From Cellulomonas aerilata (GTDB lineage Bacteria; Actinomycetota; Actinomycetes; Actinomycetales; Cellulomonadaceae), in the NCBI RefSeq assembly GCF_007991755.1, contig NZ_BJYY01000001.1, forward strand, positions 496,001 through 560,000: 64,000 bases of DNA, in the 5' to 3' direction. The position numbers and the translations under genes were made by a program. The notes under the pieces were generated by a model. That model was not told the origin of the DNA. It did not search any database and saw only the letters and a list, made by a program, of their open reading frames with translations. Positions 49,509 to 58,284 of this stretch are shown in pieces; position 1 is the first letter of the stretch; every line of letters starts with the position of its first letter.

Positions 49509-50525
49509 ATGAAGACCACCAACTTCACCAAGCGGATGTTCGCGGCCGGCGCCGCGGGGATCATGGCGCTGAGCCTCACCGCGTGCGGCGGCGGCGACTC
49601 CGGGGGCGGCGACGCCGGCGCGGGCGGCGACTCCGGCGGCGGCGACGGCGACCTGATCTCGGTCGGCTTCTCGCAGGTCGGCGCGGAGAGCGGCTGGCGC
49701 GCCGCCAACACGAAGTCCATCCAGGACACGCTGACGGAGGAGAACGGCTTCGACCTCAGCTTCTCCGACGCGCAGCAGAAGCAGGAGAACCAGATCCAGG
49801 CGATCCGGTCCTACATCGCCCAGGGCGTGGACGTCATCGCGTTCTCCCCGGTCGTCGAGTCGGGCTGGGACGCCGTGCTGGAGGAGGCCAAGGCCGCCGA
49901 CATCCCCGTGGTCCTGACGGACCGCTCGGTGGACTCGCAGGACGAGACGCTCTACGAGTCGTTCATCGGCTCCGACTTCGTGCTCGAGGGCGAGACCGCC
50001 GGCAAGTGGGTCGTGGACAACCTCGGCAGCGAGCCGCTCAACGTCGTCGAGCTCCAGGGCACGACCGGTGCCGCGCCCGCCGTCGACCGCAAGGCCGGCT
50101 TCGAGTCCGCCATCGAGGGCAACCCGAACATCAAGATCATCGCCTCGCAGACCGGGAACTTCACCCGGACCGAGGGCCGCCAGGTGATGGAGGGCTTCCT
50201 CCAGGCCAACCCGGACATCGACCTCGTCTACGCCCACAACGACGACATGGGCCTCGGCGCCATCGAGGCGATCGAGGCGGCCGGGCTCCAGCCCGGCGTG
50301 GACATCAAGATCGTCACGATCGACGCCGTGAAGGACGGGATGCAGGCGCTCGTCGACGGCAAGATCAACTACATCGTGGAGTGCAACCCGCTGCTCGGCC
50401 CGGACCTCGCCGACATCATCAAGGACGTCGTCGCCGGCAACCCGGTGGAGAAGCGCATCGTGGTCGAGGACAAGGCGTTCGACCAGGCCGCAGCCGCCGA
50501 GGCCCTGCCGACCCGCGAGTACTGA
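49509..50525 (+). CDS. Furanose-type sugar ABC transporter, substrate-binding lipoprotein (YtfQ-like)
   Basis: A 338-residue binding protein with lipobox LTAC (Cys26), a Gly/Asp/Ser linker (27-48) and a type I periplasmic fold (about 50-335). VGFSQVGAESGWRAANTKSI, DAQQKQENQIQAIRSYIAQG and TDRSVDSQDETLYESFIGSDF closely match E. coli YtfQ, which binds galactofuranose. In this locus, before an arabinofuranosidase and beside araBDA, L-arabinofuranose is the likely ligand (inference). ATG start with GAGGAGAAG upstream. The 90-bp leader begins at a promoter with a LacI operator. Confidence 0.88.
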   Translation: MKTTNFTKRMFAAGAAGIMALSLTACGGGDSGGGDAGAGGDSGGGDGDLISVGFSQVGAESGWRAANTKSIQDTLTEENGFDLSFSDAQQKQENQIQAIRSYIAQGVDVIAFSPVVESGWDAVLEEAKAADIPVVLTDRSVDSQDETLYESFIGSDFVLEGETAGKWVVDNLGSEPLNVVELQGTTGAAPAVDRKAGFESAIEGNPNIKIIASQTGNFTRTEGRQVMEGFLQANPDIDLVYAHNDDMGLGAIEAIEAAGLQPGVDIKIVTIDAVKDGMQALVDGKINYIVECNPLLGPDLADIIKDVVAGNPVEKRIVVEDKAFDQAAAAEALPTREY

Positions 50526-50534
50526 TCGCACCCG

Positions 50535-50570
50535 CCCGACCGGCCGCCGCGCCGCGCGCGGCCGGTCGGG
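50535..50570 (+). terminator. Hairpin between binding-protein and ATPase genes
   Basis: A 12-bp perfect stem (50535-50546 with 50559-50570) with a 12-nt loop, just after the ytfQ-like stop. Such hairpins typically raise binding-protein mRNA relative to the membrane components by partial termination or 3' protection. Confidence 0.65.
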
Positions 50571-50602
50571 TGTCGTCACCCCCCCCGCACGGAAGGTCAA
50601 CG

Positions 50603-52129
50603 ATGACAACCCCCTCGCCTGCGGTCGAGATGACCGGGATCTCGATCGAGTTCCCCGGCGTCAAGGCTCTCGACGGCGTCAACTTCAGGCTGTTCCCGGG
50701 TGAGGTCCACTCCCTCATGGGGGAGAACGGCGCCGGCAAGTCGACCCTCATCAAGGCCCTGACCGGCGTGTACGGGATCGACTCGGGCCGCATCACCGTC
50801 TTCGGGGTGCCCCAGACCTTCACCGGCCCCGCCCAGGCCCAGGCCGCGGGCATCAGCACGGTGTACCAGGAGGTCAACCTCTGCGAGAACCTGTCGGTCG
50901 CCGAGAACATCATGCTCGGTCACGAGCCCCGCACCGGCGGCCGGATCGACTGGCGCAGGCTGCGCCGCGAGGCGTCCACCTACCTCGCGCAGCTCGGCCT
51001 GGACATCGACCCGCGGTCGCTGCTCTCCTCGCACTCGCTCGCGGTCCAGCAGCTCGTCGCGATCTCGCGCGCCATGGTCGTCGACGCCAAGGTCCTCATC
51101 CTCGACGAGCCGACCTCGAGCCTCGATGCGGGCGAGGTCCAGCAGCTGTTCTCGGTCATGCGGGTGCTGCGCGCCCAGGGCGTCGCGATCCTCTTCGTCT
51201 CGCACTTCCTCGACCAGATCTACGCGATCTCGGACCGCCTCACCGTGCTGCGCAACGGCCAGCTCGTGGGCGAGTACCTCGTGGGCGAGCTGCCGCGCCG
51301 CCAGCTGGTGTCGAAGATGATCGGGCAGTCGCTCGAGGTACTCGAGCAGCTCGAGGACGCGCCCAGGCGCACGACGGCGGCCCGCACCGGCGCCCAGCCG
51401 GTCTTCCAGGCGATCGGTCTCGGGCGCCGGGGCGCGATCGAACCCTTCGACCTCGACCTGTTCGAGGGCGAGGTCGTGGGCCTGGCCGGTCTGCTCGGCT
51501 CGGGCCGCACGGAGCTCGCTCGGCTGCTCTACGGGGCCGACCACGCGGACGCGGGCGAGCTCGCCGTGGCGGGCAAGCAGGGCCGCATGCGCGGGCCGCG
51601 CGCCGCCATGAAGCAGGGCATCGCGTTCTCCTCCGAGCACCGCAAGGCCGAGGGCATCGTCGGGGACCTCACGGTCCGCGAGAACCTCATGCTGGCGCTG
51701 CAGGCCGACCGCGGCTGGGCCCGCCGGATCCCGGCGCGCAAGGCTGACGAGGTCGTCTCGAAGTACATCGCCGCGCTGGGGATCCGGCCGGCCAACCCGG
51801 ACGCGCTCGTGCGCAACCTGTCCGGCGGCAACCAGCAGAAGGTGCTGCTCGGCCGGTGGCTCGCCACCGCGCCCAGGCTGCTCATCCTCGACGAGCCGAC
51901 CCGGGGGATCGACGTCGGCGCCAAGGCGGAGATCCAGCGGCTCGTCGCGAGCCTGGCCTCCGACGGCATGGCCGTCGTGTTCATCTCGGCCGAGCTGGAC
52001 GAGGTGCTCCGGCTGAGCCACCGGATCGCCGTCATGCGCGACCGCAGGAAGGTCGCCGAGATCGACAACGACGACTCGACCACGCTCGATGACGTGGTCG
52101 AGCTCATCGCCAGTGGGGGGACCTCCTGA
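50603..52129 (+). CDS. Sugar ABC transporter ATP-binding protein (YtfR-like)
   Basis: A 508-residue ATPase with two nucleotide-binding domains, as in the ribose/xylose/arabinose family. Domain 1 has Walker A GENGAGKSTL; domain 2 (after about residue 265) starts with FDLDLFEGEVVGLAGLLGSGRTEL, where the Walker A lysine is replaced, typical for this family, and ends with NLSGGNQQKVLLGRWL and LILDEPTRGIDVG. It energises the two downstream permeases. The TGA shares a base with the permease ATG. A C8 run precedes its ribosome-binding site (GGAAGG). Confidence 0.92.
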   Translation: MTTPSPAVEMTGISIEFPGVKALDGVNFRLFPGEVHSLMGENGAGKSTLIKALTGVYGIDSGRITVFGVPQTFTGPAQAQAAGISTVYQEVNLCENLSVAENIMLGHEPRTGGRIDWRRLRREASTYLAQLGLDIDPRSLLSSHSLAVQQLVAISRAMVVDAKVLILDEPTSSLDAGEVQQLFSVMRVLRAQGVAILFVSHFLDQIYAISDRLTVLRNGQLVGEYLVGELPRRQLVSKMIGQSLEVLEQLEDAPRRTTAARTGAQPVFQAIGLGRRGAIEPFDLDLFEGEVVGLAGLLGSGRTELARLLYGADHADAGELAVAGKQGRMRGPRAAMKQGIAFSSEHRKAEGIVGDLTVRENLMLALQADRGWARRIPARKADEVVSKYIAALGIRPANPDALVRNLSGGNQQKVLLGRWLATAPRLLILDEPTRGIDVGAKAEIQRLVASLASDGMAVVFISAELDEVLRLSHRIAVMRDRRKVAEIDNDDSTTLDDVVELIASGGTS

Positions 52130-53172
52130 TGCAGCTCGTACGACACCGGCTCTTCTGGCCGCTGGTCGCCCTCGTGGCACTCCTCGTGGCCAACACCATC
52201 AACACGCCGTCGTTCATGAGCGTCCGCGTGCAGGACGGGCACCTCTTCGGCGCCCTCATCGACATCATGCGCAACAGCGCGCCGCTGCTCCTCGTGGCGC
52301 TCGGGATGACGCTCGTCATCGCGACCCGCGGCATCGACCTGTCGGTCGGCGCCGTGGTGGCCATCTCCGGCGCCGTGGCGCTGAGCTTCATCGGGTCGTC
52401 GCCGAACCCCGAGGCGCTGTCCACCGTGCTGGTCGCGGTCGGGATCGCCCTCGCGCTGTGCTTCGTCCTCGGGGTGTGGAACGGGTTCCTCGTCTCCGTG
52501 CTCGGGATACAGCCGATCATCGCGACGCTCGTGCTCATGACCGCCGGCCGCGGCATCGCGATGCTCATCACCGAGGGCCAGATCACGACGATCACCAGCC
52601 CGGCGTACCGGGTGATCGGCTCCGGGTTCTGGCTCGGGCTGCCCGTGTCCATCCTCATCGCCGGCGGGATCTTCGCCCTGGTCGCGGTGCTCACCCGGCG
52701 CACCGCGCTCGGGATGCTGATCGAGGCCGTCGGCATCAACCCGGAGGCGAGCCGCCTCGCGGGCGTGCAGTCGCGCAGCATCGTCTGGACGGTCTACGCG
52801 ATGACCGGCCTGTTCGCCGGGATCGCCGGCCTCATGATCAGCTCGAACGTCATGGCCGCCGACGCGAACAACGCCGGCCTGTTCATCGAGCTGGACGCGA
52901 TCCTCGCGGTCGTCATCGGCGGCACGTCGCTCGCAGGCGGCAAGTTCTCCCTCGGCGGCACGCTCATCGGCGCCTTCATCATCCAGACGCTCACCCTGAC
53001 CGTGACGATCCTCGGCATCTCGCCGTCCGTCACCCCGCTGTTCAAAGCGATCGTCGTCATCGCGGTCGTGCTCATGCAGGCGCCGGTCGTGCGCCGCACG
53101 ATGGCGTCACGCCGCCCGCAGGGGCCGCGTCCGGCCGCCGTCGAGTCCAAGCCCGTGGAGGTGGCGGCCTGA
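52129..53172 (+). CDS. Sugar ABC transporter permease 1 (YtfT-like)
   Basis: A 347-residue permease of the RbsC/XylH family with about eight to ten membrane helices. The family motif TRGIDLSVGAVVAISGAVAL occurs near residue 65, and GINPEASRLAGVQ near 200 is a typical cytosolic coupling loop. The C-terminal tail is Pro/Arg-rich. It shares one base with the ATPase stop and one with the next start, so the three are translated in series. It pairs with the following permease as in E. coli YtfT/YjfF. Confidence 0.9.
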   Translation: MQLVRHRLFWPLVALVALLVANTINTPSFMSVRVQDGHLFGALIDIMRNSAPLLLVALGMTLVIATRGIDLSVGAVVAISGAVALSFIGSSPNPEALSTVLVAVGIALALCFVLGVWNGFLVSVLGIQPIIATLVLMTAGRGIAMLITEGQITTITSPAYRVIGSGFWLGLPVSILIAGGIFALVAVLTRRTALGMLIEAVGINPEASRLAGVQSRSIVWTVYAMTGLFAGIAGLMISSNVMAADANNAGLFIELDAILAVVIGGTSLAGGKFSLGGTLIGAFIIQTLTLTVTILGISPSVTPLFKAIVVIAVVLMQAPVVRRTMASRRPQGPRPAAVESKPVEVAA

Positions 53173-54200
53173 TGTCCGCAGACCAGCTCGTCCGTCCCGG
53201 CAAGACCGGGGTGCTCGGCCGTGTCGCCGGCCTCGCCGGTGGCCGCGGCGGACTCGACCGGCGGTTCCTCCCGGTCGTCGGCACGCTCGTCGTGTTCACG
53301 CTCATGCTCGTCGGCGGCGGCAGCCGCTACGAGAACTTCCTGTCCGGCCGCGTGGTGTCGAACCTCTTCATCAACAACTCCCACCTCATCGTGCTCGCGG
53401 TGGGTCTGACGTTCGTCATCATCACCGGCGGCATCGACCTGTCGGTCGGGGCGGTGGTCGCCCTCTCGGGCATCCTCGGCGCGTCGCTGCTGCAGTCCGG
53501 GTGGCCGGCCACCGTCGTGATCCCGCTGATCATCGTGGTGGGCTCGGTGCTCGGGCTCGTGGTCGGGGTGATGATTCACGTCTTCGACGTCCAACCCTTC
53601 ATCGCCACCCTGGCGGCGATGTTCCTGGCCCGCGGCCTGTCCTACGTGATCAGCCTGTCGTCCATCACGATCACCGACCCGACCATCGTGTGGCTGTCGA
53701 GCACGCGCATCCCGCTCGGGGAGACGTGGTCGCTGACGCCGAGCGTCATCATCGCCCTCCTCGTCGTGGCGGTCGGCTTCTACGTGCTGCACCACACCCG
53801 GTTCGGGCGCACGGTGTACGCGATCGGCGGTGCCGAGCAGTCCGCGACCCTGATGGGACTGCCCGTGGCGCGCACCAAGGTGCTCGTCTACGTGATCAGC
53901 GGGACCTGCGCCGGGATCGGTGGCTTCCTGTTCGCGGTCGGCTCCCGGTCGGGCTACTCGCTCACCGGTGTCGGCATGGAGCTGGACGCCATCGCGGCCG
54001 TCGTCATCGGCGGCACGATCCTCACCGGCGGGAGCGGCTTCGTCCTCGGGTCCGTGTTCGGTGTCCTCATCCTCGGCCTCATCCAGACCATCATCACGTT
54101 CGAGGGGACCCTCAGCTCCTGGTGGACCCGCATCGTGATCGGCGCGCTGCTGCTCGCCTTCGTGATCCTGCAGCGGGTCCTGGTGGTCCGCCGGCACTGA
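53172..54200 (+). CDS. Sugar ABC transporter permease 2 (YjfF-like)
   Basis: A 342-residue second permease. The basic N-terminus (to about 33) leads into about nine membrane helices; TGGIDLSVGAVVALSGILGA is the family motif, and the coupling loop reads GGAEQSATLMGLPVARTK near residue 218. The presence of two different permeases is characteristic of the YtfQRT-YjfF type and distinguishes it from RbsABC or AraFGH with a single permease gene. The operon ends with a strong hairpin 40 bp on. Confidence 0.9.
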   Translation: MSADQLVRPGKTGVLGRVAGLAGGRGGLDRRFLPVVGTLVVFTLMLVGGGSRYENFLSGRVVSNLFINNSHLIVLAVGLTFVIITGGIDLSVGAVVALSGILGASLLQSGWPATVVIPLIIVVGSVLGLVVGVMIHVFDVQPFIATLAAMFLARGLSYVISLSSITITDPTIVWLSSTRIPLGETWSLTPSVIIALLVVAVGFYVLHHTRFGRTVYAIGGAEQSATLMGLPVARTKVLVYVISGTCAGIGGFLFAVGSRSGYSLTGVGMELDAIAAVVIGGTILTGGSGFVLGSVFGVLILGLIQTIITFEGTLSSWWTRIVIGALLLAFVILQRVLVVRRH

Positions 54201-54240
54201 CCCGTCCGCCGACCGACTGTCCGCCGACACCGCGCCACAC

Positions 54241-54280
54241 GGCCGCACGTCGGGAGGGTGCGACCTCCCGACGTGCGGCC
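54241..54280. terminator. Terminator after the sugar ABC operon
   Basis: A 17-bp perfect stem (54241-54257 with 54264-54280) and a 6-nt loop, 40 bp after the permease stop. The GH51 gene beyond it therefore needs its own promoter; no copy of the LacI operator is seen in the 93 bp that remain. Confidence 0.8.
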
Positions 54281-54373
54281 GGCGCGCATCGGTGACCGCG
54301 CACGGAGAGGAGACCCCCCGCACGACGCCCGCCGACGGGCCCCCGCACACCTTTGCCAAGTGGTAGGAGCACC

Positions 54374-57300
54374 ATGATTGTTTCCCACGATCGGGTCCGC
54401 GCGTCAGCCGGTCTCGCTTCGCTGACCGTTTTCACCCTGGGAGCCACGCTCCTGGGTGGCGCATCTGCCGCCGTGGCGGCCGCGCCCGCCGAGGTGCTGC
54501 CCGACGGCGCCTGGGTCGACGAGTTCGACACCGCGGCGCTCGACGAGCACTGGACCGTCCTGAACGAGTCCACCGACAACTGGTCCCGCGACGCCGAGGC
54601 CGGTGAGCTGACCCTGACGTCGATGTCCGGCGACACCCACCAGACCAACAACTCCGCCCCGAACGTCTTCCTGCTCGAGGTGCCCGTGGGCGACTTCACG
54701 GCGGTGACCTCGTTCGAGGGTGCGGTGGACCAGAACTTCCAGGGCGCGGGATTCCTCGCGCTCGACGACCTGGACAACTACGTCCGCTCCGGTCTTGCGC
54801 ACGTCGACACGGTCCCCGAGGGTCCGGTCGTCATCGAGAGCGCCGTCGAGACCCGCGGGGCCTTCGCCTCCTCGTTCGTCTCGCGTCCCGGATCCACCGG
54901 CGAGACGCTGCGCCTCGAGCGCGAGGGCGACACGCTCACCACGAGCTACTGGGCCGACGACGCCTGGGTCGTGGCGGCCGAGAAGACGGTCGGCTTCGAC
55001 ATCACGCAGGTCGGCCTGTACGCCTTCGCGGCGGGCGCCGCGGCGCCGCACACGGTGACCTTCGACTACTTCGCGATCACGCCCGCGCCCTCGATGCCGA
55101 GCCAGGAGCCGGAGCCGCCCGCGGTCGTTTCCGGCGGGCTCACCATCGACGGTGACGCCACCGACGTCGAGATGAGCCCGGACCTGTACGGGCTGTTCTA
55201 CGAGGACATCAACTACGCGGGCGACGGCGGGCTGTACGCCGAGCTCGTCCGGAACCGGTCCTTCGAGTTCGACAGCTCGGACAACCAGGACTACACCGGC
55301 ATGACCGGGTGGGACGTGGTCGAGCGCAACGGCGCGGCGGCCACCACCGCCGTGGTGTCGGACGAGGGCCGCCTGAACGAGACGAACCGGTTCTACCTCG
55401 ACCTGGAGACCTCCGGCGCCGGCGCCGGCGTCCGCAACGGGGGCTTCAACACCCGCGAGGGCGTCCCCGTCGTCTCCGGCAACGACTACGAGTTCTCGGT
55501 GTGGGCCCGGTCCGCGACAGCCCAGACGCTGACCGTCGCCGTCGAGGACGCCGCCGGGACCACGACCTACGCGACCGGCACCGTCGCCGTCGACGGGTCG
55601 GACGAGTGGAAGCAGTACTCCGCGACCCTGACCGCCACGGGCTCCACGACGTCCGGGCGCTTCACGGTGCTCGCTGGTGCGGCCGGCGCGCTCGCGCTCG
55701 ACATGGTCTCCCTCATGCCGGACGAGCAGTTCGACGGCCCCGTCAACGGCGAGTACGGCCTGCGCAAGGACCTGGGCGACAAGCTGGCCGCGCTCGACCC
55801 GTCGTTCCTGCGGTTCCCCGGTGGCTGCGTCATCGCCGGGACGTGGACGAACTACGCGGACAGCGACTACGAGGACCGGCGTCGGGCGTACTTCTGGAAG
55901 GAGACCATCGGTCCCCTCGAGGAGCGGGCGACGAACTTCAACTGGTGGGGCTACAACCAGACGTTCGGCCTGGGCTACCTCGAGTACTTCATGCTCGCCG
56001 AGGACCTCGGTGCCGAGCCGCTGCCCGTCCTGCCGGTGGGCACGAACGCCTGCGGCGGCCCGCCCGCGACGACGGACCCCGAGACGCTCGACATGCTGAT
56101 CCAGGACACCCTGGACCTCATCGAGTTCGCGAACGGCTCCGCCGACACCGTGTGGGGCGCCGTGCGCGCCGAGCTCGGCCACCCCGAGCCCTTCGGGCTC
56201 GAGTACATCGGGCTGGGCAACGAGGACTCTCAGCGGGAGTACTTCGCCAACTTCCCGCTCTTCAAGGACGCCATCCGCGAGGCGTACCCCGACATGAAGA
56301 TCGCCTCCAACTCGAGCTTCGCCTCGCAGGGCGCGCTCTTCGACGAGCTGTGGGACTTCGCCGCCGAGCAGGAGGTGGACCTGGTCGACGAGCACTACTA
56401 CAACGACCCGGACTGGTTCCTCGCCAACACCCACCGGTACGACTCATACGACCGCAGCGGTCCCGGCGTCTTCATCGGTGAGTACGCGTCGCGCGGCAAC
56501 ACCTTCTACAACGCCATGGCCGAGGCCGCCTACATGACGGGCCTCGAGCGCAACTCCGACATCGTCAAGATGGCGTCCTACGCACCGATCTTCGCCAACG
56601 AGGACTACGTGCAGTGGCGTGACGCCAACATGATCTACTTCGACAACGACGAGTCCTGGGGCACGCCTAACTACCACGTGCAGCAGCTGTTCTCCACGAA
56701 CCGCGGGGACCAGGTCGTGCCGAGCCAGTTCGACACCGAGGAGATCGAGGTGCCGACCGAGGACGTCTCGGGCGGCGTGTTCCTGTCGACGTGGGCGACG
56801 AGCGCCGCCTACGACAACCTCGAGGTCACCGCCGAGTCGGGCGAGGTGCTGTACGCGGAGGACTTCTCCGACGGCGCCGCCGACTGGACGCCCGAGCGGG
56901 GCACCTGGGCCGTGACCGACGGTCGGTACGTGCAGTCGTCCACCACGGTCGAGGACGCCCGCTCGCTGGCGCCCGACGCCTACGGCCAGGACTGGACGAA
57001 CTACTCCTTCGAGCTCGAGGCCACCAAGCTCGCCGGCAACGAGGGGTTCCTCGTCGGCTTCGCGGCCAACGGTGCGCAGGACTTCTACTGGTGGAACCTG
57101 GGCGGCTGGGGCAACACCCGGTCCGTCCTGGAGCGGGCCGACGGCGCGCGCCAGGGTGAGGTCGCGGCGAAGGAGGACGTGCAGCTGGTCACCGGCCAGA
57201 CGTACGACATCCGCGTCGAGGTCGACGGCCCGACCGTCCGGCTGTTCCTGGACGGCGAGCTGCACCTGGAGTACTCCGACGCCGTCCCGACCGAGGTGCT

Positions 57301-58141
57301 GCACCACGTCGTGACGCGCGACACCGAGACGGACGACCTGCTCGTCAAGGTGGTCAACTCGTCGCCCGCCACGATCGCCACCGACGTGAGCATCACCGAC
57401 GTCGAGGTGGAGGGCACTGGCACCGCGATCGAGATGACCGCGGACTCGCTGACCGCCACCAACACGAAGGAGGACCCGGACAACGTCGTGCCGGTGTCCC
57501 GTGAGATCACGGGCCTGGGATCCGAGTTCACCTACAGCTTCCCGGCGAACTCGATCACCTTCCTGCGGCTCGGCGTGTCCGACCTCGTCGGCCCGACGTT
57601 CGCCGACGTGGTGGAGGGCCAGCCGTTCTACGACGACATCCGCTGGCTCGCCGACAACCGGCTGTCGACCGGGTCCGAGGTAGGGGGCCAGACGCTCTTC
57701 CAGCCGAAGGCGGCGCTGAGCCGACAGGCGCTGGCGGCGTTCCTCCACCGCTACGCCGGCTCGCCGAGCTACGTGCCCACGGACCCGCCGTTCACCGACG
57801 TCCGCCCGGAGGACACGTTCTTCACGGAGATCGGCTGGATGCAGTCCATGGGATACGCGAGGGGCAACGCCGACGGGAGCTTCGGGCAGACCGAGCCCGT
57901 GACCCGCGAGGCGGTCGCGGCGTTCCTCCACCGCATGGCGGGCTCGCCCGCCGTGCCGGATGCCGAGTCGTTCCCCGACGTGCCCGCCGACAGCGCGTTC
58001 GCGGACGCGATCGCGTGGCTGGCCGGCACGGGAATCACCGAGGGCCGGGCGGACGGCACCTTCGGTCCGACCGAGTCCATCACCCGCGAGGCGGTCGCAG
58101 CCTTCCTGCACCGCTACGACGCCCTGCCGCCGGCAGGGTGA
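54374..58141 (+). CDS. Secreted, SLH-anchored GH51 alpha-L-arabinofuranosidase
   Basis: A 1255-residue secreted enzyme. A signal peptide (1 to about 37) precedes a concanavalin-like beta sandwich (about 45-235). The GH51 barrel (about 255-800) contains SPDLYGLFYEDINYAGDGG, the acid/base E617 in GLGNED and nucleophile E703 in VFIGEYAS. The C-terminal GH51 sandwich appears interrupted by a second concanavalin-like domain (about 805-970: LEVTAESGEVLYAEDFSDGA onward) before it resumes (VVTRDTETDDLLVKVVNSS). Three SLH repeats end the protein (about 1073-1128, 1136-1188, 1195-1250). It should release arabinofuranose from arabinan or arabinoxylan at the cell surface. ATG with TAGGAGC upstream. Confidence 0.93.
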   Translation: MIVSHDRVRASAGLASLTVFTLGATLLGGASAAVAAAPAEVLPDGAWVDEFDTAALDEHWTVLNESTDNWSRDAEAGELTLTSMSGDTHQTNNSAPNVFLLEVPVGDFTAVTSFEGAVDQNFQGAGFLALDDLDNYVRSGLAHVDTVPEGPVVIESAVETRGAFASSFVSRPGSTGETLRLEREGDTLTTSYWADDAWVVAAEKTVGFDITQVGLYAFAAGAAAPHTVTFDYFAITPAPSMPSQEPEPPAVVSGGLTIDGDATDVEMSPDLYGLFYEDINYAGDGGLYAELVRNRSFEFDSSDNQDYTGMTGWDVVERNGAAATTAVVSDEGRLNETNRFYLDLETSGAGAGVRNGGFNTREGVPVVSGNDYEFSVWARSATAQTLTVAVEDAAGTTTYATGTVAVDGSDEWKQYSATLTATGSTTSGRFTVLAGAAGALALDMVSLMPDEQFDGPVNGEYGLRKDLGDKLAALDPSFLRFPGGCVIAGTWTNYADSDYEDRRRAYFWKETIGPLEERATNFNWWGYNQTFGLGYLEYFMLAEDLGAEPLPVLPVGTNACGGPPATTDPETLDMLIQDTLDLIEFANGSADTVWGAVRAELGHPEPFGLEYIGLGNEDSQREYFANFPLFKDAIREAYPDMKIASNSSFASQGALFDELWDFAAEQEVDLVDEHYYNDPDWFLANTHRYDSYDRSGPGVFIGEYASRGNTFYNAMAEAAYMTGLERNSDIVKMASYAPIFANEDYVQWRDANMIYFDNDESWGTPNYHVQQLFSTNRGDQVVPSQFDTEEIEVPTEDVSGGVFLSTWATSAAYDNLEVTAESGEVLYAEDFSDGAADWTPERGTWAVTDGRYVQSSTTVEDARSLAPDAYGQDWTNYSFELEATKLAGNEGFLVGFAANGAQDFYWWNLGGWGNTRSVLERADGARQGEVAAKEDVQLVTGQTYDIRVEVDGPTVRLFLDGELHLEYSDAVPTEVLHHVVTRDTETDDLLVKVVNSSPATIATDVSITDVEVEGTGTAIEMTADSLTATNTKEDPDNVVPVSREITGLGSEFTYSFPANSITFLRLGVSDLVGPTFADVVEGQPFYDDIRWLADNRLSTGSEVGGQTLFQPKAALSRQALAAFLHRYAGSPSYVPTDPPFTDVRPEDTFFTEIGWMQSMGYARGNADGSFGQTEPVTREAVAAFLHRMAGSPAVPDAESFPDVPADSAFADAIAWLAGTGITEGRADGTFGPTESITREAVAAFLHRYDALPPAG

Positions 58142-58147
58142 CCGCGC

Positions 58148-58215
58148 GCCGGCCGGGCCGGTGGGGTGACCCGCCGGCCCGGCCGGCCGTCGGCGTGCGC
58201 GCCGGCGCGCACGCC
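58148..58215 (+). terminator. Two hairpins between the GH51 and GH43 genes
   Basis: A 14-bp stem (58148-58161 with 58174-58187) is followed by a perfect 24-bp palindrome (58192-58215). They lie 6 bp after the GH51 stop and before the GH43 gene, which therefore may be expressed separately. Confidence 0.7.
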
Positions 58216-58236
58216 CCGCAGGACCTACGACCTACG

Positions 58237-58254
58237 ACGTGCGACGACGCACGT
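58237..58254 (+). promoter_or_regulatory. Dyad in the GH43 leader
   Basis: ACGTGCG and CGCACGT arms around ACGA, 30 bp before the GH43 ATG, preceded by a direct repeat ACCTACG. It could be an operator or an mRNA hairpin. Role unproven. Confidence 0.35.
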
Positions 58255-58284
58255 CGACGTGTGAGCAGAGAGGACACCCGTTCG

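Noticed and set aside
54281-54373. A third copy of the arabinose operator before the GH51 gene
   Set aside because: No TGTnAGCG-type match was found there or in 58216-58284, so membership of the hydrolase genes in the same regulon rests on position only.
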